Below the pieces are notes generated by a model. The model did not search any database. It saw nothing but the letters and a program-made list of their open reading frames with translations, and had not been told where the DNA came from. Below, piece after piece: positions 1-10,019 of a stretch of 38,606 bases of DNA (positions are counted from its first letter, which is position 1; each line of letters begins with the position of its first letter). The stretch is from Candidatus Equicola stercoris (GTDB lineage Bacteria > Bacteroidota > Bacteroidia > Bacteroidales > Bacteroidaceae). The stretch spans positions 1 to 38,606 of the forward strand of contig JAGHTI010000063.1 of assembly GCA_018065415.1 (NCBI GenBank), written 5' to 3'. The position numbers and the translations under genes are program-made.

Positions 1-439
1 AAAGATGTCTGTATATCATCAGCCATTGATGCTGAATCCGAACAAATTTCCTTGTGAGACAAGCTTACAGATAAATTTGTTCAACTTCATCATCGCCCGA
101 ACGGGGCTCCTTATCTTTCATGCAAAAAACAGTAAAAACTTTTCAAATAGCCATCAAACATTAGACTGTAGTCCTTTGTCTTTTGACTTAAAATTGTTTT
201 TAGCAAAGCGTTGTTTTTTGCTTGGATTTATTGTTAAGTGGTGGCATGCCACAGTGGGATGTTTGTGGATGGGCGTGAAAGCTTGCTTGCAGACGAGCAG
301 ACATAAACATAACACAAGCCATCTACAAGATGGAAACAATAAATACAAGCTGTTTTTCTTGTTTTTGTCAAATAAAAATCTGCGAGAGGCTTATTTTCAT
401 TTGCGGTTATACGGTTGACTGTTGACCTTTTATACGGTT

Positions 440-2692
440 TCACAACAGTTCTTCCTGCAGGGAACGGAGTGACTTTTCTTCTCCTACTATCCAAATGATA
501 TCGTCGAGACGGAACTTGCGTTTTGGATCTGGCGTGGTGAGGTTTTCACCTCCTTCGTCTATGCCTATGAGCATACCGTTGTATCTCTCGCGTATGCCAC
601 TGTCGGAGAGTTTCTTACCTATGAGTGCTGCGCCTTCTGTGAGTTGGTACTGACGGAGCACCATCTCGCGTTTTTCTATCTCGAGGTCTTCGGGGAAGAT
701 GTCTGTCATAAGATGTTTGTTGAGTGTCATCAGCTGTTCGTCTGAACCTATGACCTGTATCTTATCTCCAGGGAAGAGAATAGTATCGCCAGTTGGGATG
801 TTGATACGCTGTGACCCTCGCAAGATGCTGCTGAGACTGACTCCGAATCGTGCTCCGAAGTCAAGTGTCTTTAGTGGTTGTCCGCAGCAACGACTATCGT
901 CAGGGATGACGATATCGGTGATATGGATATTCTTGCTCTGCAGTCTTTGGCTGTATGCGGGTTCGACACTGCCTTTGACAACTGCCATGGACTCTCGGGC
1001 ATTGAGATTGCGCATGAAGATACGTTCCAATCCTTTGCCATTCTGACGCAGTTTTTGAGAGGATGCTATGATGAAGATTATGACCGTTGACAACGTGAAC
1101 AACCACCAGTAGTTGAGGTGTTTCCATGTGTAGATGACGAAGGCAACGATATGGATAGCATAAAGGAAACGCGTTGCTATGATGAGAAAGAGGATGGGTC
1201 TGTTTATCTTCCTCTGATTATATAGCTGGTGGTAACAGTCGTTGCGTATCTTTTTCATTATTATTCCCCTAAGGAATATAGAAAGGCATAAGAGTGTTAT
1301 AAAAATCTTAGCCCAATCTGCCCATGTACCTGGCAGTATAGCATCAAGGATAGGAGTTACAAAGTAATAGCAGAATATATATATGGCAACGCAGATGACG
1401 GTGAAGATAGCAAGGTTCTTTACTGCCTGCATGATATATGTCTTCCAAAGGTGTTCCTTCGGTTCATCTGTATCTTTACTATTGGTAGAAAGTTTCTTTA
1501 TGGCATTAAGGATGTTTTCTGGCAGATGTTTCTCCAGTCTTGAATATGCCCATGGCGCTGCCTTTATCATGTATGGCGTGAGGAATGTGGTGATAACGCT
1601 GACTGCCACTACAACTGGATATAGGAATTTGCTGATTACTCCCAGAGAGAGTCCTAGTGTGGCGATGATGAAAGCAAACTCTCCTATTTGCGACATGGAG
1701 AATCCGCATCGGACGGCATCTTTCAATTGTTGTCCAGAGATGAAATATGCTGTGCTGCTGAACAGGGCATGACCTATGATGATGGCGAGGACGATGGCGA
1801 GGATTGGTAGTGCATATTCTACCAATATGTTTGGTTCTACCATCATTCCCACTGATACGAAGAAGATAGCTCCGAAGAGGTCTTTTACAGGTGCAACGAG
1901 TTTTTCTATCTTGTCGGCTTCGATGGTCTCAGACAGGATGCTACCCATGATGAATGCTCCAAAGGCATAGGAGAATCCCGCCTTGTGTGCTACTACTGCC
2001 ATAAGAAAACAGAAGGCAAGTGCTACTACAAGCAGTGTCTCGCTGGTCATAAGTTTACGTGTGGCACGCAGAAAAAGTGGTATGAGGAATATTCCTACTA
2101 CAAACCAGAGGACGACATAGAAACCTATCTGCAGAATACTATGAAAGAGGTCACTTCCGCTGACGGCTCCTTGTGCCATCGCTGAGAGGATGACCATGAG
2201 GACGATGGCAAGGATGTCTTCAAGAATGAGGACGCTCATGACCATGGATGCAAATTTCTGCTGCCGTAGCCCCATATCGTCAAAGGCTTTGTATATGATT
2301 GTGGTGGAACTCATGGCGAGCATACCTCCCAGGAAAACGCAGTCCATTCGTTGCCATCCAAAGATGTTTCCGACACCGACTCCTATTAGAATCATGCAGA
2401 AAACGATTGTTACTGCAGCGATGATGGGGGCGACACCCATCTTGGAAATCTTTTTGAACGAAAAGTCTAAACCTAAAGCAAACAGAAGGAATACGACTCC
2501 TATGTTTGCCCACAGTTCTATATTGCCAGAATCTACAACAGAAAGTGTATATGGCATGTGCGGTGACACAAGGAATCCTGCCACAATATAGCCGAGCACC
2601 AATGGCTGTTTTAACTTCTTAAAGACAAGTGTTACTATACCAGCGGTGACAAGTATCAATGCTAAGTCAACGATCAAATCGGGTATTTTCAT
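440..2692 (-). CDS. Cation:proton antiporter, CPA2/KefB-like, with C-terminal TrkA-C (RCK_C) domains
   Basis: 750-aa ORF; multi-TM N-terminus (DLALILVTAGIVTLVFKKLKQPLVLGYIVAGFLVSPH, SQIGEFAFIIATLGL) and soluble RCK_C-like C-terminus (FPGDKIQVIGSDEQL, LDDIIWIVGEEKSL). Confidence 0.9.
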   Translation of the reverse strand: MKIPDLIVDLALILVTAGIVTLVFKKLKQPLVLGYIVAGFLVSPHMPYTLSVVDSGNIELWANIGVVFLLFALGLDFSFKKISKMGVAPIIAAVTIVFCMILIGVGVGNIFGWQRMDCVFLGGMLAMSSTTIIYKAFDDMGLRQQKFASMVMSVLILEDILAIVLMVILSAMAQGAVSGSDLFHSILQIGFYVVLWFVVGIFLIPLFLRATRKLMTSETLLVVALAFCFLMAVVAHKAGFSYAFGAFIMGSILSETIEADKIEKLVAPVKDLFGAIFFVSVGMMVEPNILVEYALPILAIVLAIIIGHALFSSTAYFISGQQLKDAVRCGFSMSQIGEFAFIIATLGLSLGVISKFLYPVVVAVSVITTFLTPYMIKAAPWAYSRLEKHLPENILNAIKKLSTNSKDTDEPKEHLWKTYIMQAVKNLAIFTVICVAIYIFCYYFVTPILDAILPGTWADWAKIFITLLCLSIFLRGIIMKKIRNDCYHQLYNQRKINRPILFLIIATRFLYAIHIVAFVIYTWKHLNYWWLFTLSTVIIFIIASSQKLRQNGKGLERIFMRNLNARESMAVVKGSVEPAYSQRLQSKNIHITDIVIPDDSRCCGQPLKTLDFGARFGVSLSSILRGSQRINIPTGDTILFPGDKIQVIGSDEQLMTLNKHLMTDIFPEDLEIEKREMVLRQYQLTEGAALIGKKLSDSGIRERYNGMLIGIDEGGENLTTPDPKRKFRLDDIIWIVGEEKSLRSLQEELL

Positions 2693-2738
2693 AGGCTATA
2701 TTGTTGTGTCAACGATATGCAACACGATGTATTAATAT

Positions 2739-4055
2739 TCAATTTGTACTTTTATCTTGTTTACCGAAGGTGGGGTTTATCTTCACGAGTGCGGAGACGA
2801 CAAAGGTGATGATACAGAGGAACATGACGATGATGAAGAAAGTGTTGTAGCCTACTAACTCCTGTAGCCATCCTGCTATCATGCCAGGCACCAACAGGCC
2901 GAGTGCCATGAGTCCTGTGCAGATGGCATAGTGAGATGTCTTCTGTTCTCCTTGTGAAAAGTATATGAGATAGAGCATATATGCCGTGAAACCGAAACCA
3001 TAACCAAATTGCTCGAAGAAGATACACACGTTTATGAGCAATAACGATGAAGGCTGCAGATAGGCGAGGATGACATAGACGATGTCTGGCAGGGTGATGG
3101 CGCATACCATGAGCCACAGTGATTTCTTCAATCCGCGTATAGAAGAATAAAGTCCTCCAAGTATGCCTCCTATGGTGAGTCCTACGACTCCTATGGTACC
3201 GAGTACGAATCCGATATCTTGTGGAGACAAGCCGAGCCCTCCTTTGTCAACAGGGTCAACGAGAAAGAGTGGACACATCTTTACCAGCATACCTTCTGGT
3301 ACGCGATAAAGAAGGATGAACATAAGTGCAAAGACGATGCCGTCTTTTTTGAAGAATGAGCGTACTATGTCGATGAAATCGTTAACAATCTGTTTTGCTT
3401 GCATTTTCTTTTCTATCATCATCTCTTGTCCTTCGTAGTGGATGGTATGATCTGATTTTGGACGTGGCAATGCCCATTGGTGATATAATCCAAGCACAAT
3501 GAGTAGTCCTGCTGCGAGGTAGAAAGTTAGAGCCCATGCATAGTGAATGTCACGTGTAAACACTTCCAAAGTTCCTGCGAGGACTATCAATGCTCCTTGT
3601 CCAAACATCATGGCAAGACGGTAAAAGGTAGAGCGTATGCCTACGAAGAATGACTGTTGGTTATCGTCGAGTCCATGCATATAGAACCCATCTGCAGCAA
3701 TGTCGTGAGTGGCACTGGAGAATGCGATGAGCCAGAAAAGACACAGAGAAGCTTGTAGCCAGAAGCTACCTGGTATGGTGAAGGCAATGCCACCGAGTGC
3801 AGCACCAATGAGTAACTGCATGGTGTCTATCCACCAACGTTTTGTCTTAAATATATCAACAAAAGGACTCCAGAATGGTTTTATCACCCAAGGGATATAG
3901 AAGAGAGATGTGTAAAATGCTATTTCAGCATTGCCCATACCAAAACGACTGTACATAATTTCTGCAACCATGACGACAATGGCATAAGGAACTCCCTCTA
4001 TGAAATATAGAGAAGGAACCCAACTCCAAGGGTTTTTCTTCCACGCTGTTTTCAT
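2739..4055 (-). CDS. MFS transporter, AmpG-like (muropeptide permease family)
   Basis: 438-aa polytopic ORF; AmpG-type signatures near the N-terminus (EGVPYAIVVMVAEIMYSRFGM, IPWVIKPFWSPFVDIFKTKRWWI, FSSATHDIAADGF). Confidence 0.8.
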   Translation of the reverse strand: MKTAWKKNPWSWVPSLYFIEGVPYAIVVMVAEIMYSRFGMGNAEIAFYTSLFYIPWVIKPFWSPFVDIFKTKRWWIDTMQLLIGAALGGIAFTIPGSFWLQASLCLFWLIAFSSATHDIAADGFYMHGLDDNQQSFFVGIRSTFYRLAMMFGQGALIVLAGTLEVFTRDIHYAWALTFYLAAGLLIVLGLYHQWALPRPKSDHTIHYEGQEMMIEKKMQAKQIVNDFIDIVRSFFKKDGIVFALMFILLYRVPEGMLVKMCPLFLVDPVDKGGLGLSPQDIGFVLGTIGVVGLTIGGILGGLYSSIRGLKKSLWLMVCAITLPDIVYVILAYLQPSSLLLINVCIFFEQFGYGFGFTAYMLYLIYFSQGEQKTSHYAICTGLMALGLLVPGMIAGWLQELVGYNTFFIIVMFLCIITFVVSALVKINPTFGKQDKSTN

Positions 4056-4063
4056 TGTTTTCT

Positions 4064-7000
4064 CTATTTATATATCTGTTTTAACTCTGCTCCACGATAA
4101 TAGTGCAGCAGTATCTCATCGTAAGAGAAGCCTTTCTCTCCCATCACAACAGCACCTATTTGACACATGCCCACACCATGTCCCCATCCTGCTCCAATGA
4201 GGATAAATCGTGAAGGGAGTGTAGAACCATTATCGTATTTTTTATCAATGATGAATGCTGATGAGAGGAGGTGTGTTTTCGATAGCACACGGCGTATCTC
4301 CAGTTCCTTTCCAATGATAAGTTGCTTCTTTGTTCCTACGATGCGCAATTTCCATATACGTCCGCTTTTGCCTCGTGCCAGTGGTTGAATATCAACGATG
4401 TCACCAAAGTCGTCTTTGAGATTAGTATTTATGAGGGTTGCAATCTCTTCTGCGGTATATTCCTCTTTCCACCGATAGAAATCTGTTGTTTCCATGTCAC
4501 AGTCGTTGAGAACCTGTGAGAGAATGTCTTTGTCTTTTGTATTGCAGAAAGCGTCTGCATTTGAACGAATCCATCGAGCAGTTTCTTCTTCATTTGTTAG
4601 GTCAGGAATATTACTATTTTCCATCTTCATACCTTCAAGATTGTCACTTACTGCTTTTAGATATGAATGCGGGTTGTCTTCCCAACAATACTGAAATTCT
4701 TCCGTGATGCCACCACAACATTTTGAGAAGCGTGCATCACAGATGTCTCCATCGCTAATAAGGATTTGCCCTCGTGTTGCTGCGACAGCCTCAGCTGCCT
4801 TGCCTTCTGCCATCTTTGTTATGCCTTGATAACGCTGACAATGGTCGTCTGCACATACATCAAATTCTGTATGGTCTTCGCGGTCGTACCACTTGATGAG
4901 TTCTTCGTCACTTTTCTTGAATGAGAAGAAACCATTATTACTTTCAGCATGTCGGTGACGTTTCTCTATCTGTGCCAACAGCCATGAACGCGAGATAACT
5001 GCTGATGCCTTCAGGAAATTAAGTGATGATGTAGGCTTCATCTCGCTGGATATGACACTGGTAAGATAGGTTTCTATTGGTAACTCATTTATAGCAGTTA
5101 TCTTGTCTGATTCTACAATGATGTGAAGTGTTCCATTGAACGTCTGTGTTTCTTCACGTTCCCAATGGAAGTTCTTTCCGATAACGACATTATGCAAAGA
5201 GAATGATGACGATAATGAATTAGGTATAAATGACAATTTGGAATACTGATTGCCATTCCACAGAATTGCGCCTTCGGAGAACTCCACCACCTGTTCACCA
5301 ATGATATCTTCGCCCTTGGCGGTATATGGCTCGTTAAGAGAGAAACAAATCTTGTCTCCGCTGACGATGCCTACGGTAACAGTAGGTTCTTCTTGTGAAA
5401 CAACAGACAATATCTGACCTTCGGTATCAGTGACTTCGTTCTGTATATTACTGATGATATTATTCTTCGTTATTTCTGAGATACTGCATTCCAAAAGTAT
5501 TGATAGTGCCATATCTGCAGTAAATTTATCAAAATCTTCTTCTCTAGGAAGTATGAACAAGCCTCCCATATCCAATGCTCCCGGTGAAACCAGAATCTGT
5601 CGGCTACCTTTGTAATAGTAGCAGTCTGGACGGTGTTTGCTACGTGGTATGAGGATGGTGATATGAGAGTCGTCATCCATCCACTGCAGAATGTTCATCA
5701 TTGGTTCCGTGTCATCATCATGGATAGGAAGAGCATGATAAAGTCTGTCAAAGAGTTCTTCATAACCTTCTGCTGATGTGGAATGAATGAGGAATGCCGG
5801 ACATGGATAGTCGCTGATAAGCCCCAAACAATTTTCATCATCAATAGAATATAATTCTTGAATATTACGGCTCAGCATTTGCCACTCCTTCTGTAATGGT
5901 ACCATGTTGCGAGTTCCTGCCTGCAAATGCATGTGGTCAGGAGCAGATGCACCACACTTAGGACCATTGTAGAACACCAATAATTCCGGATATTTTTCTA
6001 CAAGAGCATACATAGTCTTATAACATCCAAGTATGCTTTGTGGAGCATGTTTGCTGTTTACAACAGTAAAATGTTCCAACAATATAGGATATGGATTGAC
6101 GAGTATGTCGAATTGATCGTCAAAATGTATTGTCTGCTGTTGCTTTGGTCTATTGTGTTCACATAAGAAACATGGACGTGCGGACAATGACTTTGTATCT
6201 ATATCAGCTCCTGTAGAAGTGATGCGTGCAGGGTTGAACTGTGCAAGCATGGTAAAAGCTTCTGAAGACAGTTCTTTCACCTGTACTTGTTTCAAAGCAT
6301 TATATGAAAGCATCACCTCCTCCCATATTTCTATCTGTCTATTGAAAAAGCGTTGCAGAGATGTACCTTCTGTTACATCTGTCTTTCCCGCCTGCATCTG
6401 TATGCGTGCTACTATCTCAAGCGTGCGCAGACGATCCTTATACAGATTGTTGGCATTTACCTTTTCTATGCTTAATGCTGCGTCTGAATTACCATCCCAA
6501 CGACGACATAGATATAGTTCCTTATATATTCTTGCTATACGATAATTACGTGAGAAAATGAGCCCTAAAGCATAATCTTCACCATAACTGGTATTTGGGA
6601 AATGAATATCTCGCAGAATGTTCGTATAAAACGCACGCGGTGCACCGAGTCCATTGATGCGTAAAGCATTGTTTTGTCCGTTTTCATCGGTCCATTCCTT
6701 GTGGTCAATAAGTCCTGGAGGCAGAGTGTTGAGGTCGAAATCACACATACGGTAACTGCCTATGACCATGGCAGCATGCTGTGCGTAGAAAGTATCGACA
6801 ATTGTCTGCAGGGTATCAGGACTGCTGAAAAGGTCATCAGAATCCAATTGTATTGCAAATTTGCCACAACGATAGTCATCAACAGCTCGGTTCCAACAGC
6901 CACCTATCCCCAAATCTTCACGTTCTGGAATGATGTGCACCAATTGTTGCTGTCCTCCGTCAGAAATACGTTGACTACCTGCCATATCGCTCAACAATTG

Positions 7001-7831
7001 TGTTGTCTTGTCCGTAGAGTGATTATCCACCACTATAACATTGAACTGGAAATCGCATTGCTGGCGCAGTGCACTGCGTACTGCATCGCAGATGGTTCGT
7101 TCTCGATTTCGGACAGGGATGATAACAGAAGCCTCAACAGGAAACTGTTGTTCATCAAAATCTGGTATGCGGTATTTTGAAGTATCTACTAAAGCATTTA
7201 TATATTCGAGATGTGCTGTACATGCCTTCTCCATTTCTATCTGCACATCGCGATTTGTCGGATTTACATAGTCGAATTGTTTCTGTCCGCTAGTCCTCGT
7301 ATCTTCTTCTATTTCCGTATATAGATATTCGTTGATATGAAATATTGTACCCTTGCGTGAAAGGAAAAGTCTAAGGTCATAAAAACCAGCATACTCATAC
7401 GTATCAGAAGGTGTATAGTCCTTGAGAGCAGAAGTGCGCAACATGATGAAACTGCCAAAGTCGAAATCATCACGCAGACTACCTTCTTGATAGTCTATGA
7501 CAGGATGCGCTGTAACCGTGGAAATGCCATCAATAATGTTTTTTTGATAATAGTCGCTATATACCATTAGAGCATCAGAATCAGAGATAACTCTATGCAT
7601 ACGGTCTATGGCGAAATAACCAATGTTGAAAGGTGTGGCTTTAAAACATAGCAGTATGAATTCAGCATCTGCCTTCTCTGCTATAGACAATATGGTATCA
7701 CTACTGCATAAAGGTTTTAAGTCAAGTGCATGCACTTTATGCACCAATTTGTGTGACTGTAACGATTTAACGAAGTCATCATGATTCTCTATATTCCCAT
7801 TAGGAATAAAACAATCTATTTTTTCTCTCAT
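4064..7831 (-). CDS. Multidomain fusion: degenerate GT-A-like region, GT2 glycosyltransferase, DUF4922-like HxHxQ nucleotidylyltransferase/phosphorylase-like domain, SpoIID/LytB domain
   Basis: 1255-aa ORF; GT2 EASVIIPVRNRERTICDAVRSALRQQ...QLDSDD; GPKCGASAPDHMHLQAG (HxHxQ); SpoIID LPIETYLTSVISSEMKPTSSLNFLKASAVISRSW, CDARFSKCCGGITEEFQYCW, GAGWGHGVGMCQIGA; no N-terminal signal peptide apparent; start overlaps the pdxA-like stop (ATGA). Confidence 0.87.
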   Translation of the reverse strand: MREKIDCFIPNGNIENHDDFVKSLQSHKLVHKVHALDLKPLCSSDTILSIAEKADAEFILLCFKATPFNIGYFAIDRMHRVISDSDALMVYSDYYQKNIIDGISTVTAHPVIDYQEGSLRDDFDFGSFIMLRTSALKDYTPSDTYEYAGFYDLRLFLSRKGTIFHINEYLYTEIEEDTRTSGQKQFDYVNPTNRDVQIEMEKACTAHLEYINALVDTSKYRIPDFDEQQFPVEASVIIPVRNRERTICDAVRSALRQQCDFQFNVIVVDNHSTDKTTQLLSDMAGSQRISDGGQQQLVHIIPEREDLGIGGCWNRAVDDYRCGKFAIQLDSDDLFSSPDTLQTIVDTFYAQHAAMVIGSYRMCDFDLNTLPPGLIDHKEWTDENGQNNALRINGLGAPRAFYTNILRDIHFPNTSYGEDYALGLIFSRNYRIARIYKELYLCRRWDGNSDAALSIEKVNANNLYKDRLRTLEIVARIQMQAGKTDVTEGTSLQRFFNRQIEIWEEVMLSYNALKQVQVKELSSEAFTMLAQFNPARITSTGADIDTKSLSARPCFLCEHNRPKQQQTIHFDDQFDILVNPYPILLEHFTVVNSKHAPQSILGCYKTMYALVEKYPELLVFYNGPKCGASAPDHMHLQAGTRNMVPLQKEWQMLSRNIQELYSIDDENCLGLISDYPCPAFLIHSTSAEGYEELFDRLYHALPIHDDDTEPMMNILQWMDDDSHITILIPRSKHRPDCYYYKGSRQILVSPGALDMGGLFILPREEDFDKFTADMALSILLECSISEITKNNIISNIQNEVTDTEGQILSVVSQEEPTVTVGIVSGDKICFSLNEPYTAKGEDIIGEQVVEFSEGAILWNGNQYSKLSFIPNSLSSSFSLHNVVIGKNFHWEREETQTFNGTLHIIVESDKITAINELPIETYLTSVISSEMKPTSSLNFLKASAVISRSWLLAQIEKRHRHAESNNGFFSFKKSDEELIKWYDREDHTEFDVCADDHCQRYQGITKMAEGKAAEAVAATRGQILISDGDICDARFSKCCGGITEEFQYCWEDNPHSYLKAVSDNLEGMKMENSNIPDLTNEEETARWIRSNADAFCNTKDKDILSQVLNDCDMETTDFYRWKEEYTAEEIATLINTNLKDDFGDIVDIQPLARGKSGRIWKLRIVGTKKQLIIGKELEIRRVLSKTHLLSSAFIIDKKYDNGSTLPSRFILIGAGWGHGVGMCQIGAVVMGEKGFSYDEILLHYYRGAELKQIYK

Positions 7832-8841
7832 TCTGAAACGGGAATGTCTTCTTTTTTGTCGAAGTCCAATGGTTGGAATTTTGGTCCTCTATGTTCTTCG
7901 CCCTCTTTATGTTCTTTATATAGTTTTGGCAAAGGATTACTGCCAGCCTCTACGTATGCTTTATGGTTGCGATATGCCATGATAGCTGTAGATATCGAAT
8001 GCAACAATGAAGAATGCTCGCTACATAACGGCAAACAGGTTGTCTGTATCATAGTACCATCATCATAGACTATACTTACCTGTGCATCTCTGCTTCCGAT
8101 GACAGGTATAGACTGATCTTCATACATTGCAAGAACAGCATCAAAGTCCTTTTGCATCTCCTCTGAAAAGAAGATACTCGCATTGTATGGTCCAAAACAT
8201 TGTACTCCCTCATCGAATAACTCGTCTATGGCAGGACGCAGAATTTCCTTCTCTTCTGTACTCTCGTCAGCATTCATTGCAAGAAGCGCAATTCGTGGAT
8301 TGGATATACGGAAGTCTGTCTTAAGCAATTCCATAAGTTTTTTGGCTCTTGCAATAACATTTTCTTTTGTAATATCTGCAGGGATATCCTTTAGATTTTT
8401 CTTGTTTGAAACTGTCATCACACGGAAATTGTCGGACACATATAGTTGATTTACATTGCATCCTATGTAACCCGGAAGTGTTTGACTGTTAATCAAAACA
8501 TCAAAACAACCCTTGTTAAAGTCTTCTAATGCAGTATCGAATGCTAAACGCGCAGCCTGACGACTTTCTTCGTTGCTGCCCCCCATGCTTACTTTCAACT
8601 CCTCATCATGTACAGCCAAGAGATTTAACTGTCCTTCCTGTGCCTCGTCTGTATTTTGAACGATATGAAAGGCTGTTGGCGATTCATAATAATTGCGATG
8701 ATAAGCAGCAAGCTTTGGATTACCGTAGATGATAGGAATACACAAATCAAAGATAGTAGGATCTTCAAATGCTTTGAAAATAAGTTTGTAACCTATACCA
8801 TTGGTGTCACCTTGTGTGATGGCAACCTTTATTTTTCCCAT
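7828..8841 (-). CDS. PdxA-like (4-hydroxythreonine-4-phosphate dehydrogenase family) protein, catalytic motifs diverged
   Basis: Start MGKIKVAITQGDTNGIGYKLIFKAF aligns with PdxA N-termini; NPRIALLAMNADES and FDAVLAMYEDQS correspond to PdxA NPHAGE and YHDQG motifs. Start trimmed from 8871 because the TATCTTTG box (8869-8876) overlaps the ORF-track start. Confidence 0.78.
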   Translation of the reverse strand: MGKIKVAITQGDTNGIGYKLIFKAFEDPTIFDLCIPIIYGNPKLAAYHRNYYESPTAFHIVQNTDEAQEGQLNLLAVHDEELKVSMGGSNEESRQAARLAFDTALEDFNKGCFDVLINSQTLPGYIGCNVNQLYVSDNFRVMTVSNKKNLKDIPADITKENVIARAKKLMELLKTDFRISNPRIALLAMNADESTEEKEILRPAIDELFDEGVQCFGPYNASIFFSEEMQKDFDAVLAMYEDQSIPVIGSRDAQVSIVYDDGTMIQTTCLPLCSEHSSLLHSISTAIMAYRNHKAYVEAGSNPLPKLYKEHKEGEEHRGPKFQPLDFDKKEDIPVSE

Positions 8842-8868
8842 AATGATGATATATTTATTTTGTTTGTG

Positions 8869-8876
8869 CAAAGATA
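8869..8876 (-). promoter_or_regulatory. Bacteroidales -7 box TATCTTTG upstream of the pdxA-like gene
   Basis: Plus-strand caaagata = TATCTTTG on minus; matches TAnnTTTG; about 28 nt before ATG at 8841. Confidence 0.65.
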
Positions 8877-8947
8877 ATAAAAGATTTGAAAATCAAGACG
8901 CATGTATATTGCTTTCTAACAATATGACTTGTCTGTTTACAAATTTT

Positions 8948-10012
8948 TCATCTTTGCTCTGCTGTAGAAAGTAGTCCACAAGCTGCAAAGATATCTTCTC
9001 CACGTGATGCACGAATAGTAGTGAAGATTCCGTGTGCTGTAAGATAGTCGCGCATCGTCTCAAGACGTTTTTCATCAGATGTATTCATGTCTATATCTGG
9101 AATACGATGCCAACGTATAAGGTTTATTCTACAATCCAGTGGTGACAACAATTTTACAAGTTCTTTAAGATGCAGATTACTATCGTTAAAACCATCAAAA
9201 ACGATATATTCAAAAGACAGACGACGTTGTCTTACCTCACGTTCATTACGAGGAAAATAATGCATCAGATCTTTTATCATCGCATCCATAGGATATGCTT
9301 TTTCTGCTGGCATAAGACTCTCTCTCTGTTCATGTATAGGAGAGTGTAGAGATATTGCAAGATTACATTCGCTTTCTTCGAGAAATCTACGTAGTCCTTT
9401 CTTAATGCCACACGTACTTACCGTTATTCTTTTTGGACTCCATGCCCACCCATAATCTGCCGTAAGGATGTCAAGTGTCTTCATGACATTGTCCAAGTTG
9501 TCCAAAGGCTCTCCTTGTCCCATATAAACAATGTTGGTAAGTGGTGTCTTACCATCTTCGATAAGTCGGCTGTTGACACTTATTATCTGGTTGAGTATAT
9601 CGGCAGGAGTGAGGTCGCCATGAAAACCCTGCTTCCCTGTCTGGCAGAAAAGACAGTTCATCTTACATCCTATCTGACATGAAACACAAAGAGTTGCACG
9701 GTCATGGTCAGGAATCATCACCGTCTCGACATATTGTCCATCAATGGTGGGGAAGAGGTATTTCTCGGTCTTATCTTTGGAGACAAGTGTCTTTATAGGC
9801 TCCATTCTTCCAATGACGCAATGTTCTTCCAATATCTGACGATTTGCTTTCGATATATTTGTCATATCGTCAAAAGACACAGCCTGCTTTTGATATAACC
9901 ACTGTGTTATCTGCTTTGCAGTAAATGCAGGCATCCCAAATTCTATGACAAGTGCCTGCAGTTCATGCAATGTCAGTCCAAGCAAAACGTTTTTTTTATC
10001 AATATTCTCCAT
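8948..10012 (-). CDS. rlmN: 23S rRNA (adenine2503-C2)-methyltransferase RlmN (radical SAM)
   Basis: CQIGCKMNCLFCQTGKQGFHGDLTPADILNQI; NIVYMGQGEPLDN; RASRGEDIFAACGLL. Start set at MENIDKKNVLLGL (10012) rather than 10063 to avoid overlap with the upstream gene. Confidence 0.95.
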   Translation of the reverse strand: MENIDKKNVLLGLTLHELQALVIEFGMPAFTAKQITQWLYQKQAVSFDDMTNISKANRQILEEHCVIGRMEPIKTLVSKDKTEKYLFPTIDGQYVETVMIPDHDRATLCVSCQIGCKMNCLFCQTGKQGFHGDLTPADILNQIISVNSRLIEDGKTPLTNIVYMGQGEPLDNLDNVMKTLDILTADYGWAWSPKRITVSTCGIKKGLRRFLEESECNLAISLHSPIHEQRESLMPAEKAYPMDAMIKDLMHYFPRNEREVRQRRLSFEYIVFDGFNDSNLHLKELVKLLSPLDCRINLIRWHRIPDIDMNTSDEKRLETMRDYLTAHGIFTTIRASRGEDIFAACGLLSTAEQR

Positions 10013-10019
10013 GATATTT

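Noticed and set aside
5-418. 137-aa plus-strand ORF at the window start and overlapping minus ORFs
   Set aside because: No recognisable motif, no promoter or ribosome-binding context seen, atypical composition; probably intergenic sequence downstream of the antiporter.
407-439. TTATACGGTT direct repeat (two copies, 23 nt apart) just past the antiporter stop
   Set aside because: Only two short copies and not in the 22-nt period of the arrays; insufficient evidence for a functional element.
4494-7271. Numerous 60-170 aa ORFs opposite the 1255-aa fusion gene
   Set aside because: Antisense to a gene with clear GT2 and SpoIID motifs; no independent support.
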